From: Ferruginibacter sp.
GTDB lineage: Bacteria; Bacteroidota; Bacteroidia; Chitinophagales; Chitinophagaceae
DNA length: 64,000 nt
Assembly: GCA_030831945.1 (NCBI GenBank)
Contig: JAURKC010000002.1
Coordinates: forward strand, 62,001-126,000
Direction of reading: 5' to 3'
A model generated the notes under the pieces. It had not been told where the DNA came from and ran no database searches. It saw nothing but the letters and a program-made list of their open reading frames with translations. Positions 37,415 through 47,622 of this stretch are shown in pieces. A program made the position numbers and the translations under genes. The number at the start of each line of letters is the position of its first letter. Position 1 is the stretch's first letter.

Positions 37415-38410
37415 ATGGCCATTTTAAATTTTGTTAAGCCCGATAAAATTGTACTTCAGAAAGCAAATGACTTTGAAGCTCAATTCGAATTTCGTCCACT
37501 TGAACCAGGTTATGGTGTTACCATTGGTAATGCATTGCGTCGTGTATTGCTTAACTCTTTAGAAGGGTATGCAATCATCGGTATTAATATTGTTGGTGCA
37601 GATCATGAGTTTGCTACTATCAAAGGTATTACTGAAGATGTTACTGAAATTATCTTAAACCTAAAGCAAGTTCGTTTTAAAAAGAAAGTTGAACATGAAG
37701 TAGGAACTGAAAAAATCACTCTTTCTTTAAAAAATAAAACTGAATTCACTGCAGCGATGATTGGAGAAGCATCTCCGACATTTGAAGTAATGAATCCTGA
37801 ATTAATTCTTTGTGTAATGGATAGCAGTGCAAAACTGGATATCGAAATTACCATCGGAAAAGGACGTGGTTACGTTCCTGCAGAAGATAACAAGGAGAAA
37901 AATTCTCATTTCGGTTATATTGCTGTAGATGCAATCTATACTCCGATAAAAAATGTAAGATATACTATCGAAAATACTCGTGTTGAACAGCGTACCGATT
38001 TTGAAAAGTTGATTATGGAAGTAATCACTGATGGTACCATTCATCCAGAAGAAGCGGTTAAACAAGCTAGCCGTATTTTGATTCAACATTTGATGATCAT
38101 CACTGATGAAAACATCACTTTTGATACAAAAGAAGATAAGAAAGAAGATTTAGTGGACGAACAAACTTTACAATTACGTAAAGTGTTGAAAACTCCATTA
38201 GAGGACTTAGATCTATCCGTTCGTGCTTTCAATTGCCTAAAAGCAGCTAAAATCAATTCATTAAGTGAATTAGTTCAATATGAGCAAGAAGATCTAATGA
38301 AATTCAGAAATTTTGGTCAAAAATCATTAAGTGAAATTGAGCAAGTTTTGAATGAAAGAGGTCTTGGTTTTGGAATGGATTTGAGTAAGTTGAAATTAGA
38401 TGATGAGTAA
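37415..38410 (+). CDS. rpoA: RNA polymerase alpha subunit
   Basis: 331 residues. N-terminal dimerisation domain with FEFRPLEPGYGVTIGNALRRVLLNSLEGYAI and KGRGYVPAED (about 149-158); flexible linker near 235-255; C-terminal domain LEDLDLSVRAFNCLKAAKINSLSELV...FRNFGQKSLSEIEQVL (about 265-320), which binds DNA UP elements and activators. Normal length for the phylum. Confidence 0.98.
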   Translation: MAILNFVKPDKIVLQKANDFEAQFEFRPLEPGYGVTIGNALRRVLLNSLEGYAIIGINIVGADHEFATIKGITEDVTEIILNLKQVRFKKKVEHEVGTEKITLSLKNKTEFTAAMIGEASPTFEVMNPELILCVMDSSAKLDIEITIGKGRGYVPAEDNKEKNSHFGYIAVDAIYTPIKNVRYTIENTRVEQRTDFEKLIMEVITDGTIHPEEAVKQASRILIQHLMIITDENITFDTKEDKKEDLVDEQTLQLRKVLKTPLEDLDLSVRAFNCLKAAKINSLSELVQYEQEDLMKFRNFGQKSLSEIEQVLNERGLGFGMDLSKLKLDDE

Positions 38411-38541
38411 ACTATTTGAAAATTAGCAACAGTTGCCTATCGGTAATTTGTTCTTGAATTTTCACAGTATAATTGATTAATTATTAACACTAAGTAGCCT
38501 ATAAATCCTGACACGGTATAGGTGAATAAAAACAACAGGTC

Positions 38542-39081
38542 ATGCGTCACGGAAATAAGAATAATAATTTAAGCAGAACGGCTTCTCACAGAAAAGCACT
38601 TTTAATGAACTTGGGTTGCCAGTTGATTATGCACAAGCGAATCACTACCACCCTTGCAAAAGCAAAGGCTTTGCGTACTTACATTGAGCCATTGATTACC
38701 AAAACTAAGGATACTGCAAGTAAGGAGTCCATTATGCACAACCATAGAATTGTATTTAGTTACTTAAATGATAAAGATGCTGTAAAAGAATTGTTTACAG
38801 TAGTAGCTCCTAAAGTTGCTGGTCGTCCTGGTGGATATACCCGTGTAATCAAATTGGGTCAAAGGATTGGTGATGCTGCTGAAGTAGCCATGATTGAACT
38901 AGTTGACTTTAATGAAATTTACGGTAAAGGTGTTGGTACTACAGCAGTGGCTGAACCAGCTAAAAAGACTAGACGTAGCTCAGTTAAGAAAAAAGCTGCT
39001 GATACTTCATCTATTGAAGAAGCAACCGAAGTTAAGACTGAAGATACCGCTACTGATACAGAGCCAAAAGCGGAAGCATAA
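38542..39081 (+). CDS. rplQ: Ribosomal protein L17
   Basis: 179 residues: [24 protein letters not shown] and [28 protein letters not shown] form the conserved core (about 1-130); the last 45 residues are a Lys then Glu/Thr-rich tail common in Bacteroidota. Last gene of the alpha operon; strong terminator follows. Confidence 0.97.
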   Translation: MRHGNKNNNLSRTASHRKALLMNLGCQLIMHKRITTTLAKAKALRTYIEPLITKTKDTASKESIMHNHRIVFSYLNDKDAVKELFTVVAPKVAGRPGGYTRVIKLGQRIGDAAEVAMIELVDFNEIYGKGVGTTAVAEPAKKTRRSSVKKKAADTSSIEEATEVKTEDTATDTEPKAEA

Positions 39082-39106
39082 ATTGAAACGATCTATTTTA
39101 TATAAG

Positions 39107-39135
39107 GCTCCGATTTTAATATCGGAGCTTTTTTT
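39107..39135 (+). terminator. Terminator of the alpha operon
   Basis: GCTCCGAT-N6-ATCGGAGC followed by T7, 26 bases after the rplQ stop. Confidence 0.93.
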
Positions 39136-39287
39136 GTATACAATGGTTAGGACTAAATATGACTGTGTTTCCCTTAATTTGCATTGTGATGCTATTGATA
39201 CGGATTTTATCAATTGGACGATTTGTGCAAAAAAAAATTATTAAATAACCCATTGAATTGTTTTCTTTGCAAAACTTTTAGATAATA

Positions 39288-40391
39288 ATGACAGTTACTA
39301 CACCCACTAAACCAGCTATTTTATTACTTCAGGACGGAACAGTTTTTAAGGGTAATTCCTTTGGGAAAATTGGAACTACTACTGGTGAAATATGTTTTAA
39401 TACAGGAATGACAGGTTACCAGGAAGTGTTTACTGACCCTAGCTATTATGGCCAGATCCTTATTATGAACAATGTGCATATTGGGAATTACGGCACAAAA
39501 GAATCGGATGTAGAAAGTGCTGGAGTTAAGGTAAAGGGCGTGATTGGGAGAAATTTGGAAGAACAATATTCTAGATTTCTTGCTGACGATTCCTTGCAAT
39601 CCTATTTTGAAAAGCAACAAGTGGTGGCAATTGATAATGTAGATACCAGGGCTTTGGTTGCTCATGTTCGTGTTCAAGGGGCTATGAATTGTATCATTTC
39701 ATCAGAAATTTCAGATATTAAGCTATTAAAAGAACAGCTAGCAAAGGTTCCTTCTATGGATGGCTTGGAGCTTGCTTCTGTTGTGTCCACTAAAGAGCCT
39801 TATTTTTTGGGAGACCCTACTAGTGCAATTAGAGTGGCCGTATTGGATTGTGGGGTTAAAAAAAATATTTTAACTTGTCTTGTTGAAAGAGGAGCCTATG
39901 TTAAAGTGCATAATGTTGCAACAACCTACGATGAATTAAAAGCGTTTAACCCTACTGGTTATTTTATAAGTAACGGACCTGGTGATCCAGCACCTTTAGA
40001 CTTTGTAATAAAAACGGTTAAGCAAATACTAGCTGCTAATATGCCAATTTTTGGAATCTGTTTGGGACATCAATTACTTGCTTTGGCTAATGATATTCCT
40101 ACCTTTAAAATGCATCATGGTCATCGGGGATTAAATCACCCTGTTAAAAATATGTTGAGTGGTAAAAGTGAGATTACTACCCAAAATCATGGATTTGGCG
40201 TAGATCCTGAGGCGGTAAAGGCTTCAGATAAGGTAGAAATCACTCATATTAATCTTAATGACAATTCAATTGAAGGGATTAGGGTGAAAAATAAACCAGC
40301 TTTTTCTGTTCAGTATCACCCAGAAGCTACTCCTGGTCCGCATGACAGTAGATATTTATTTGATGAGTTTATCACTTTATTAAAAAAATAA
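39288..40391 (+). CDS. carA: Carbamoyl-phosphate synthase small subunit
   Basis: 367 residues. N-terminal CPSase domain (GNSFGKIGTTTGEICFNTGMTGYQEVFTDPSY) and C-terminal class I glutaminase with GDPAPLD, PIFGICLGHQLLALA (nucleophile Cys, about 258) and the His/Glu pair in VQYHPEATPGP (about 344-346). Supplies ammonia to CarB for arginine and pyrimidine synthesis. carB is not adjacent. Confidence 0.97.
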   Translation: MTVTTPTKPAILLLQDGTVFKGNSFGKIGTTTGEICFNTGMTGYQEVFTDPSYYGQILIMNNVHIGNYGTKESDVESAGVKVKGVIGRNLEEQYSRFLADDSLQSYFEKQQVVAIDNVDTRALVAHVRVQGAMNCIISSEISDIKLLKEQLAKVPSMDGLELASVVSTKEPYFLGDPTSAIRVAVLDCGVKKNILTCLVERGAYVKVHNVATTYDELKAFNPTGYFISNGPGDPAPLDFVIKTVKQILAANMPIFGICLGHQLLALANDIPTFKMHHGHRGLNHPVKNMLSGKSEITTQNHGFGVDPEAVKASDKVEITHINLNDNSIEGIRVKNKPAFSVQYHPEATPGPHDSRYLFDEFITLLKK

Positions 40392-40487
40392 TTCCCTTCT
40401 TCTAAAATCAATAAAAGAGGAAAGTGAAAATTAGTGCTGTGTAGAAAGGTTCTTATTTTAATTTAAATACCCCTTGGGGTTAGGTAT

Positions 40488-40904
40488 ATGAAAATAGCAA
40501 TTATCAATGGACCCAATTTAAACCTTTTAGGTGTTAGAGAACCGGGCATATATGGAACGGAGTCTTTCGAAGTTTTTTTCGAGAAGCTAGTAGCTAAATT
40601 CCCTTCAATAGAATTTGATTATTTTCAAAGTAATGTAGAGGGTGAGTTGATTAATGAAATTCAACGTTTAGGATTCTCTTATGACGGTATCATTATTAAT
40701 CCAGGTGGATATACGCATACTTCTGTTGCTATAGGAGATGCCATAGCTTCTATCAAAACTCCTGTGATAGAAGTTCATATTTCAAATGTATTTGGTAGAG
40801 AGGATTTTAGGAAAATATCTCACATATCTGCAAAAAGTGTGGGGGTTATCAGTGGTTTAGGAATGAAGGGATATGAGCTTGCGGTTGGATATTTTGTTAA
40901 ATAA
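40488..40904 (+). CDS. aroQ: 3-dehydroquinate dehydratase, type II
   Basis: 138 residues. IINGPNLNLLGVREPGIYG at 4-22 with the catalytic Tyr near 21, FDYFQSNVEGELINEIQ near 44-60, INPGGYTHTSVAIGDAI near 72-88, VIEVHISNVFGRE near 94-106. Shikimate pathway, dodecamer. A palindrome ACCCCTTGGGGT (40469-40480) sits just before the start. Confidence 0.97.
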   Translation: MKIAIINGPNLNLLGVREPGIYGTESFEVFFEKLVAKFPSIEFDYFQSNVEGELINEIQRLGFSYDGIIINPGGYTHTSVAIGDAIASIKTPVIEVHISNVFGREDFRKISHISAKSVGVISGLGMKGYELAVGYFVK

Positions 40905-40907
40905 TCT

Positions 40908-42404
40908 TTAGCCATAAATTTCAGCAAACTTTTTAGTAGCATAATCAATAAAATAGCTGGACTGTAAAGTATCTCCAGTTGCTTTTTTGCAGAGCTCCTC
41001 TGATGAATAATATCTGCCATTGCAATAGATCTCTTTCTGTAACCACCCTTGAATAGTATTTATTTTTCCGTTGGCTAAATCTTCTGATAAAGTAGGATGC
41101 TGATTTTCAATAGTTGAATACAATTGAGCTGCATAAAGGCTTCCAAGGCTATAGGTAGCAAAATAACCAAAGCTACCATGACTCCAATGAATATCTTGCA
41201 AGCAACCGCGATTATCATCGGGCACTTTTATTCCTAAATATTTTTGATACTGTTCATTCCAGCAAGCTGGAATATCTTTAGTTTGTATCGATCCTTCAAT
41301 TAACATTTTTTCAATTTCGTATCGAATCATCACATGAAAATGATAGGTTAATTCGTCTGCCTCCGTTCTGATCAAAGAGGGAGAAACCCTATTAATTCCT
41401 TTGTGAAATTTTTCGATATTTATATTTTTAAATTGATTCGGAAAAGAATTGGTGAGTAGTTTAAAATTATGTTGCCAAAAAGGAAGTCCTCTTCCAATGC
41501 AGTTTTCCCAAAGACGACTTTGACTTTCATGGATACTCAAACTGCAGTACTCGCCTAAAGGAAGGCCGTATTGATCGGCAGGTAAACCTTGTTCATATAA
41601 TGCATGACCTCCTTCATGAAGACAACTCCAAGTCATATTACCAAAATCATGTTCATCAATTCGTGTGGTTACTCTAACGTCCTTACTACTAAAATTTGTT
41701 GTAAATGGATGAAGGCTGATATCTTGTCTACCAGCTTCAAAATCAAAACCGATTCTCTTTAATAATTCTAATCCAAATTTCCATTGCTCATCTTTATTAA
41801 ATTCTTGTGCAAGAAAGGAATGATCAACTGATATTTTATTTTTTAGGAAATCAAGCAAATTCAATAATCGAGCTTTTAATTCATTGAATAGACTGTCCAC
41901 TGTTGAAACAGTTAACCCTTTATCATAATCATTCATTAAAGCGTTGTAGGGGTGATGTTCATACCCAAGCATATCGGCTTCCTGTCTTTTTAGTTGAATC
42001 AGTTTATTCAGGGGTTGCTCAAAGTTGTCAAATGAATTTTCTTTTCTAGCTTTTGCCCAAGCATGATAGGATTGATTGACCGTTTCACTCAGCTGTCTGA
42101 CAAAGGCAGCACTTAATTTTACATTTCGTTTATAATCTTCATTGCTTAATGCTATATTTCTTTTTTCGGCTGCTGTTAAATCTTCCCGACTGCTCAGCTT
42201 CTCTAATAAGTCTCCCATTTTTTTATCAGTAAATTGCTGGTGGGCAATTTCACTAAGCGTAGCTATTTGCTGGCCTCTAAAATCATTACCTTTAGGAGGA
42301 AGGTAGGTTTCTTGGTCCCATTGTAAAACGGCAGAAGCGTATTTTACATCAGCTATTTTTTGCATCTTTGTTTTATAGCTCGAATATAATTTGGCAGTAT
42401 TCAT
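40908..42404 (-). CDS. M32-family carboxypeptidase
   Basis: 498 residues from ATG 42404 (a TTG ten codons upstream is rejected). Zinc motif LHEGGHALYEQGLP (HExxH) with a downstream Glu in IHESQSRLWENCIGRG, and the family sequences AVLQWDQETYLPPKG near 30 and IRTEADELTYHFHVMIRYEIEK. Cytosolic metallocarboxypeptidase with broad specificity. Ends 3 bases from the aroQ stop (convergent). Confidence 0.95.
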   Translation of the reverse strand: MNTAKLYSSYKTKMQKIADVKYASAVLQWDQETYLPPKGNDFRGQQIATLSEIAHQQFTDKKMGDLLEKLSSREDLTAAEKRNIALSNEDYKRNVKLSAAFVRQLSETVNQSYHAWAKARKENSFDNFEQPLNKLIQLKRQEADMLGYEHHPYNALMNDYDKGLTVSTVDSLFNELKARLLNLLDFLKNKISVDHSFLAQEFNKDEQWKFGLELLKRIGFDFEAGRQDISLHPFTTNFSSKDVRVTTRIDEHDFGNMTWSCLHEGGHALYEQGLPADQYGLPLGEYCSLSIHESQSRLWENCIGRGLPFWQHNFKLLTNSFPNQFKNINIEKFHKGINRVSPSLIRTEADELTYHFHVMIRYEIEKMLIEGSIQTKDIPACWNEQYQKYLGIKVPDDNRGCLQDIHWSHGSFGYFATYSLGSLYAAQLYSTIENQHPTLSEDLANGKINTIQGWLQKEIYCNGRYYSSEELCKKATGDTLQSSYFIDYATKKFAEIYG

Positions 42405-42422
42405 TGAATTAATCTTTACAAA

Positions 42423-43544
42423 ATGAAAATACAAGATATAACCAATTTTTTAGAAACGATTGCTCCAAAAGGGCTGCAAGAAAATTATGATAATGTCGGA
42501 TTGCTAACGGGCAGTGCAGGGTGGAAGTGTACCGGAATCCTTACTACTTTAGATGCAACAGAGGCGGTAGTGCTGGAAGCGGTTAAAAATAAATGTAATC
42601 TGATTGTGGCGCATCATCCTATCATTTTCGGTGGCTTAAAAAAAATAAATGGTAAAAATTATGTTGAGAAAGCAGTCATCGCTGCAATTAAAAATGACAT
42701 AGCTATTTATGCCATCCATACTAATTTGGATAATGTACTGGAAGGGGTAAATGGAAAGATTGCTGATAAACTTGGATTAATCAACTGCGAAATTTTACTT
42801 CCTAGGCAAAATACCTTGAAGAAGTTGGAGACTTATGTACCCATTGCTCATTTACAAAAAGTAAGAGAGGCAATTTTTGAGGCTGGGGGCGGTCATGTGG
42901 GTAATTATAGTGATTGTAGTTTTACCAGTACTGGTGAGGGGACTTTTAAAGGAGCAGAGGGCACCCATCCCTTTATTGGAACAGCTGGTAAGCTTCATAC
43001 TGAGGCTGAAAGTAAAATAGAGGTCATTTTCCCTGTCTGGATGGAAGAGGCTATTGTGAAGGCTTTACTAGAGGCTCATCCCTATGAAGAAGTAGCCTAT
43101 CAGTTGATCAATATTAATAATGTCAATAAACAAATTGGTAGTGGGGTAATTGGTGAATTAGCGGTAGCTATATCCGAAACTGAATTTTTAAATAAACTTC
43201 ATAAAGTATTCAATATCAATGTAATACGACATACTCCATTAAAAAATAAGCTGGTTAAAAAAATTGCTCTTTGTGGTGGGGCGGGTAGTTTTTTGATTGA
43301 TAAAGCCCTTCAGGAGGGTGCAGATTTTTATATTACAGGAGATGTGAAATACCATGAGTTTTTTGATGCCAATGACCAGTTGGTGATTGCTGACATTGGT
43401 CATTATGAGAGCGAACAGTACACTATTGAACTGTTATTTGATATTTTAAGTGAAAAATTCCCTACCTTCGCGGTCCAAAAATCTGTTGTTATAACCAATC
43501 CTGTTAACTATTTTGTGGCAGCCGAATCTCCGAATGGAGCTTAA
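42423..43544 (+). CDS. NIF3/DUF34-family dinuclear-metal protein
   Basis: 373 residues. Metal-site motifs LIVAHHPIIFGGLK (HH, about 60-73), IHTNLDNV (about 100-107), and the C-terminal VIADIGHYESEQY (about 324-336). A central insert of about 110 residues (ETYVPIAHLQKVREAIFEAGGGHVGNYS...HPYEEVAYQ) is the PII-like domain common to longer members. Often annotated as GTP cyclohydrolase I type 2, for which evidence is poor. Precedes the zinc-ribbon protein gene, a very common Bacteroidota pairing. Confidence 0.92.
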   Translation: MKIQDITNFLETIAPKGLQENYDNVGLLTGSAGWKCTGILTTLDATEAVVLEAVKNKCNLIVAHHPIIFGGLKKINGKNYVEKAVIAAIKNDIAIYAIHTNLDNVLEGVNGKIADKLGLINCEILLPRQNTLKKLETYVPIAHLQKVREAIFEAGGGHVGNYSDCSFTSTGEGTFKGAEGTHPFIGTAGKLHTEAESKIEVIFPVWMEEAIVKALLEAHPYEEVAYQLININNVNKQIGSGVIGELAVAISETEFLNKLHKVFNINVIRHTPLKNKLVKKIALCGGAGSFLIDKALQEGADFYITGDVKYHEFFDANDQLVIADIGHYESEQYTIELLFDILSEKFPTFAVQKSVVITNPVNYFVAAESPNGA

Positions 43545-43602
43545 AGGGAAGTTTAAAATAAATTTAATAACAATAACTATAAATTTCAAACAATACTAAA
43601 AT

Positions 43603-44358
43603 ATGGCCTCAGTAAAAGATTTCTCAGTAGAAGAAAAATTAACAGCTCTTGTGAATTTGCAAAAAATTGATTGTAAGCTGGATGAAATTCAAATTTTGAA
43701 GGGAGAGTTACCTATTGAAGTAAAAGATCTAGAAGACGAAATTGAAGGTTTACATGCCCGTCAAACACGTGTAGAAGAAGAGATCAACGGAATTCAGGAA
43801 TTTATCAATCAAAAAAAGGAAGCGATTAAAGAGGCGGATGCATTGGTAAAAAAATATGAAAAGCAAAGTGATAATGTAAAAAACAATCGTGAGTTTGAAG
43901 CAATCAATAAAGAAATTGAAATGCAAACGCTGGAGGTTAAACTTTGTGAAAAACACATTAAAGATGCAACGGAAGAGATTGGAGATAAAGCTAGACAACT
44001 AGAATCTGCTAAAAAAGCTGTGGCGGTTAAGGAAAATAATTTATCTGGTAAAAAAGGAGAGTTAGAAAAAATCATTAAGGAAACAGAAAAAGAGGAAAAG
44101 CAATATAATAAATTGGCTGCTGATGCTAGAGGTCATGTAGATGAGCGATTGATATTGAGTTACGATCGTATCAGGAAAAATTACCGCAATGGTTTAGCGG
44201 TAGTACCAGTAGAAAGAGATAGCTGTGGTGGTTGTTTTCATGCCATTCCTCCTCAAAAGCAAAGTGAAATTAAACTGCGTAAAAAAGTGATTGTTTGTGA
44301 AAACTGCGGTCGTATTTTAGTGGACACTGATTTGAATGACAGCATTGAGATCAAATAA
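43603..44358 (+). CDS. C4 zinc-ribbon coiled-coil protein (CT398-like)
   Basis: 251 residues. About 170 residues of Glu/Lys-rich coiled coil, then a C4 zinc ribbon: CGGCFHAIPPQKQ...VIVCENCGRILV (CxxC-x~20-CxxC, about 207-236). 58 bases after the NIF3-like gene, likely one operon. Suggested roles include RNA or protein scaffolding; not established. Confidence 0.9.
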   Translation: MASVKDFSVEEKLTALVNLQKIDCKLDEIQILKGELPIEVKDLEDEIEGLHARQTRVEEEINGIQEFINQKKEAIKEADALVKKYEKQSDNVKNNREFEAINKEIEMQTLEVKLCEKHIKDATEEIGDKARQLESAKKAVAVKENNLSGKKGELEKIIKETEKEEKQYNKLAADARGHVDERLILSYDRIRKNYRNGLAVVPVERDSCGGCFHAIPPQKQSEIKLRKKVIVCENCGRILVDTDLNDSIEIK

Positions 44359-44380
44359 TTTCAATAAATAAGCTATTAGA

Positions 44381-44418
44381 ATGAAAAAAGCACTTCAATT
44401 TTGAAGTGCTTTTTTCAT
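44381..44418. terminator. Long bidirectional terminator
   Basis: 18-base perfect arms ATGAAAAAAGCACTTCAA / TTGAAGTGCTTTTTTCAT around TT. A-run and T-run inside the stem let it work in both directions. Confidence 0.93.
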
Positions 44419-44492
44419 ATCCGTAGTTGATTTAAAAAATATCTGCTAAAGTCTGATTAATCAGCGTTAAAAATTACTAATTTGCTACTCGT

Positions 44493-46151
44493 ATGCTTCA
44501 AAGACTCCATATACAGAATTATGCAATCATTGATGAGATCTCGATTGATTTCTCATCGGGCCTCAATATCATTACTGGTGAAACGGGTGCTGGAAAAAGT
44601 ATTTTAATGGGAGCGCTTAGTTTAATATTAGGGGAACGCTCTGGAGGTAATACGGTATTGAACAAGGAAAAAAAATGTGTAATCGAGGGAAGTTTTAAAG
44701 TAAAGAATAATCAGCAGGTAAGGGCATTTTTAAAATCAAATGAACTGGATATTGAAGATGACTTATTATTAAGAAGGGAGATTTCAGTGATTGGAAAATC
44801 AAGGGCTTTTATCAATGACACTCCCGTTAATTTGGGTCAGCTAAAGGAGTTAGGGTTAGTGTTGGTAGATCTTCATCAGCAATTTGATACATTGGAATTA
44901 GGTGAGAATGATTTCCAACGGGCAGTAGTAGACGCTTTAGCTGGAAATACTGAAAACATAGTGGAGTTTCACACTTTATTTTCGGCCTATACCAAGGCAA
45001 ATAAAGAGCTTGCTGCTCTTAGATTGGAGCAGCAAAATGCACAAGCCACCCTTGATTATAATCAGTTTTTATTTGATGAACTCGAAGAAGCAGGCTTGCA
45101 AGAAAATGAGTTAGAACAATTAGATGCTGAAATTAAATTGTTGGCTAATGCTGAAAGTATCAAACAACAATTGAGTAGTATTTATGTTCCCTTATCTTCT
45201 TGTGAAACACCTATTGTTCAGCAAATTAAATCGCTTAGTAATAAATTACAGTATGTAGAGCAATATCATTCGGACATACCAGCGCTCAATAGTAGACTGC
45301 GCAGTGCTCAGATAGAACTTCAGGATATCGGCGATGAACTAGAACGCATAGACGAAGGGGTAAAGTATAGCCCTGAAAGAATCCAGTTGGTAAACGATAA
45401 ATTGTCTGCCGGATACAAATTGTTAAAAAAACACTCCGTAACCACGACAGCCGATTTATTGTCCATTAAAGCTTCATTAGAAGAGAAGTTGACCGCAATT
45501 GTAAATATCAGTGGGGCGATTGAGGAAAAGGAGCAGGAGGTTACAAAATTATTGCATCGCTGCAGCCTTTTAGCAGGCGAAATTTCAATTAATAGACACA
45601 AAACAGCCAAACCCCTTGCTCAAAAAATAAATAGCCTATTAGCTCAAGTTGGGATGCCTAATGCTCAGATCAAATTGACCGTAGAGGAGACTGCTTTACA
45701 TAGTAATGGTATAGATACCATTGACTTTTTATTGGATGCTAACAAAAGCGGTCGTTTTGAAACCTTGAACAAAGTAGCCAGCGGGGGAGAGTTAAGCCGA
45801 ATTATGCTTTGTATTAAATCATTGGTTGCCCGTAAGCTTCAGTTACCTACCTTGATATTTGACGAAATTGATACGGGAATAAGTGGGGAAGCTGCAAAAC
45901 AGGTTGGACTTATTATGAAAGACCTTTCGGATTCCCATCAGTTATTATCTATTACTCACCAGCCCCAGATTGCGGCTAAAGCTGCGGCGCACTACTTTGT
46001 GTACAAGGCTGTGCAGGGTAACAAAATAACGACTTCCATCAGGTTGTTAGACGAACTGGAAAGAATAAACGTAATTGCGCAGATGTTGAGTGGTGAAAAA
46101 CCGACCGCAGCTGCATTGGAAAATGCTCGTGAAATGTGTAAGGGGAACTAG
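44493..46151 (+). CDS. recN: DNA repair protein RecN
   Basis: 552-residue SMC-like ATPase. Walker A GETGAGKSILMGAL (about 28-41), coiled-coil arms (about 160-370), ABC signature VASGGELSRIMLCIKSL (about 428-444), Walker B TLIFDEIDTGISG (about 453-465) and H-loop SITHQPQIAA (about 488-497). Acts at double-strand breaks with RecA. Normal length. Confidence 0.97.
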   Translation: MLQRLHIQNYAIIDEISIDFSSGLNIITGETGAGKSILMGALSLILGERSGGNTVLNKEKKCVIEGSFKVKNNQQVRAFLKSNELDIEDDLLLRREISVIGKSRAFINDTPVNLGQLKELGLVLVDLHQQFDTLELGENDFQRAVVDALAGNTENIVEFHTLFSAYTKANKELAALRLEQQNAQATLDYNQFLFDELEEAGLQENELEQLDAEIKLLANAESIKQQLSSIYVPLSSCETPIVQQIKSLSNKLQYVEQYHSDIPALNSRLRSAQIELQDIGDELERIDEGVKYSPERIQLVNDKLSAGYKLLKKHSVTTTADLLSIKASLEEKLTAIVNISGAIEEKEQEVTKLLHRCSLLAGEISINRHKTAKPLAQKINSLLAQVGMPNAQIKLTVEETALHSNGIDTIDFLLDANKSGRFETLNKVASGGELSRIMLCIKSLVARKLQLPTLIFDEIDTGISGEAAKQVGLIMKDLSDSHQLLSITHQPQIAAKAAAHYFVYKAVQGNKITTSIRLLDELERINVIAQMLSGEKPTAAALENAREMCKGN

Positions 46152-46294
46152 TAGGCTATTGATTTTTTAGTTGCGATGGCTGCAATGGGATGGATTCTAT
46201 AAATTGCTATTCACCTTCATTTTTCATTTATTTTCTTAACAATTTTTCTTTTAAAAAATAAGAATGCTATTTTTACTGCTCAAATTAAATCAAC

Positions 46295-47110
46295 ATGTCA
46301 TATAATTTACTAAAAGGAAAGAAAGGAATCATTTTTGGGGCACTAGATGAAAAATCAATCGCTTGGAAAACTGCCTTGCGTTGTCATGAAGAAGGAGCTG
46401 AAATTTTACTTACGAATGCTCCAGTTGCTATGCGAATGGGAGAAATTAATAAACTGGCTGAGCTGATCAACGCTCCCGTTATACCTTGCGATGTTAGTAG
46501 CAATGAGGATGTATTAAACTTGATAACAAAAGCTAAAGAGCATTTTGGTGGAGGAGTAGATTTTATTTTGCATTCAATAGGAATGAGCATTAATGTAAGG
46601 AAGGGTAAACATTATACTGATATTGATTATGGCTTTAATCAGAAAACATTGGATATCTCCTCGATGAGTTTGCATCGTGTATTAGCTACTGCAATGAAGT
46701 TAGATGCGATTAATGAATGGGGTAGTGTAGTGGCACTTACTTATATCGCTGCTCAACGCGTTTTCCCTGATTACAATGAAATGGCAGATGCTAAAGCTTT
46801 GCTAGAAAGCGTAGCGCGTAGTTTTGGATATCACTATGCTCAGAAAAAGCATGTAAGAGTAAATACTATTTCTCAATCACCTACTAGAACTACTGCTGGT
46901 AGCGGGGTAAAAGGTTTTGATGGCTTTATAAACTTCGCTGAAAAAATGAGTCCTTTGGGTAATGCTAGCTCAGAAGATTGTGCAAATTATTGTGTTACTA
47001 TGTTCAGTGATTTGACTAGAATGGTGACGATGCAAAATCTTTTTCATGATGGCGGTTTCTCCTTAACTGGAGTTACGCATGATGTAATGGATATCATGGA
47101 AAATAAGTAG
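46295..47110 (+). CDS. fabI: Enoyl-[acyl-carrier-protein] reductase (NADH)
   Basis: 271-residue SDR. GIIFGALDEKSIAWKTA (about 11-27), ILHSIGMS (about 91-98), and the FabI catalytic pair in YIAAQRVFPDYNEMADAKALLE: Tyr near 161 and Lys near 168 (Yx6K). Last step of fatty-acid elongation, the target of triclosan. A SemiSWEET gene follows after 58 bases. Confidence 0.96.
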   Translation: MSYNLLKGKKGIIFGALDEKSIAWKTALRCHEEGAEILLTNAPVAMRMGEINKLAELINAPVIPCDVSSNEDVLNLITKAKEHFGGGVDFILHSIGMSINVRKGKHYTDIDYGFNQKTLDISSMSLHRVLATAMKLDAINEWGSVVALTYIAAQRVFPDYNEMADAKALLESVARSFGYHYAQKKHVRVNTISQSPTRTTAGSGVKGFDGFINFAEKMSPLGNASSEDCANYCVTMFSDLTRMVTMQNLFHDGGFSLTGVTHDVMDIMENK

Positions 47111-47168
47111 CACAGATTGTGCGCTTGAGGAGTGGTAGATTTTTTTCATTTCGAATAAAAAAAATATT

Positions 47169-47429
47169 GTGGATTTAATTGAAATAGTTGGCCTTACCGG
47201 CTCGGTTTTAAGCAGCATTACTTTTATGCCTCAGGTTTATCAAACTTGGAAAACAAAAAGTGTGGGTGACCTTAATTTATTTATGATGCTGATTGTTTTT
47301 ATCAGTACAATCATCTGGCTGGTATATGGAATAGGAAAGTCGTTACTTCCTGTAATTATCTGTAATGGGATTATTTGTTTCTTATCCCTACTGTTAATTT
47401 ATTTTAAATTTAGGTATACCAAAAAGTAG
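47169..47429 (+). CDS. SemiSWEET/PQ-loop sugar transporter
   Basis: 86 residues, three membrane helices, PQ-loop motif ITFMPQVYQTWKTKS near 17-31, WLVYGIGKSLLPVIICNGI in the third segment. Works as a homodimer to move small sugars passively. It starts with GTG at 47169; no in-frame ATG lies before the first helix. Confidence 0.9.
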   Translation: MDLIEIVGLTGSVLSSITFMPQVYQTWKTKSVGDLNLFMMLIVFISTIIWLVYGIGKSLLPVIICNGIICFLSLLLIYFKFRYTKK

Positions 47430-47533
47430 TCGATCAACTTTTTAAAATTAATTTACCTAAGTCCAAAAAATTTTAATTAAGGAAAAGAGGAGCAATTTTT
47501 ATTGAAAGAGTATATTCGTCTATAATTACTACG

Positions 47534-47565
47534 AAAGCCACCAATTTTTTAGATTGGTGGCTTTT
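47534..47565. terminator. Bidirectional terminator
   Basis: AAAGCCACCAAT-N7-ATTGGTGGCTTT plus T, between convergent SemiSWEET and DUF2795 genes. Confidence 0.88.
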
Positions 47566-47622
47566 AATTTTATTTTTCATCATTTAGAGAGCATCTAGTT
47601 TTTACACTTTATGCTTTGCAGG

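Noticed and set aside
40469..40480. ACCCCTTGGGGT palindrome as an aroQ operator
   Set aside because: Only 12 bases with a 2-base centre; too weak alone to call as a site, mentioned in the aroQ entry.
43750..44075. Two minus-strand frames inside the zinc-ribbon coiled-coil gene
   Set aside because: Shadows caused by the Glu/Lys-rich coding strand; Phe/Ser/Leu-rich with no family signal.
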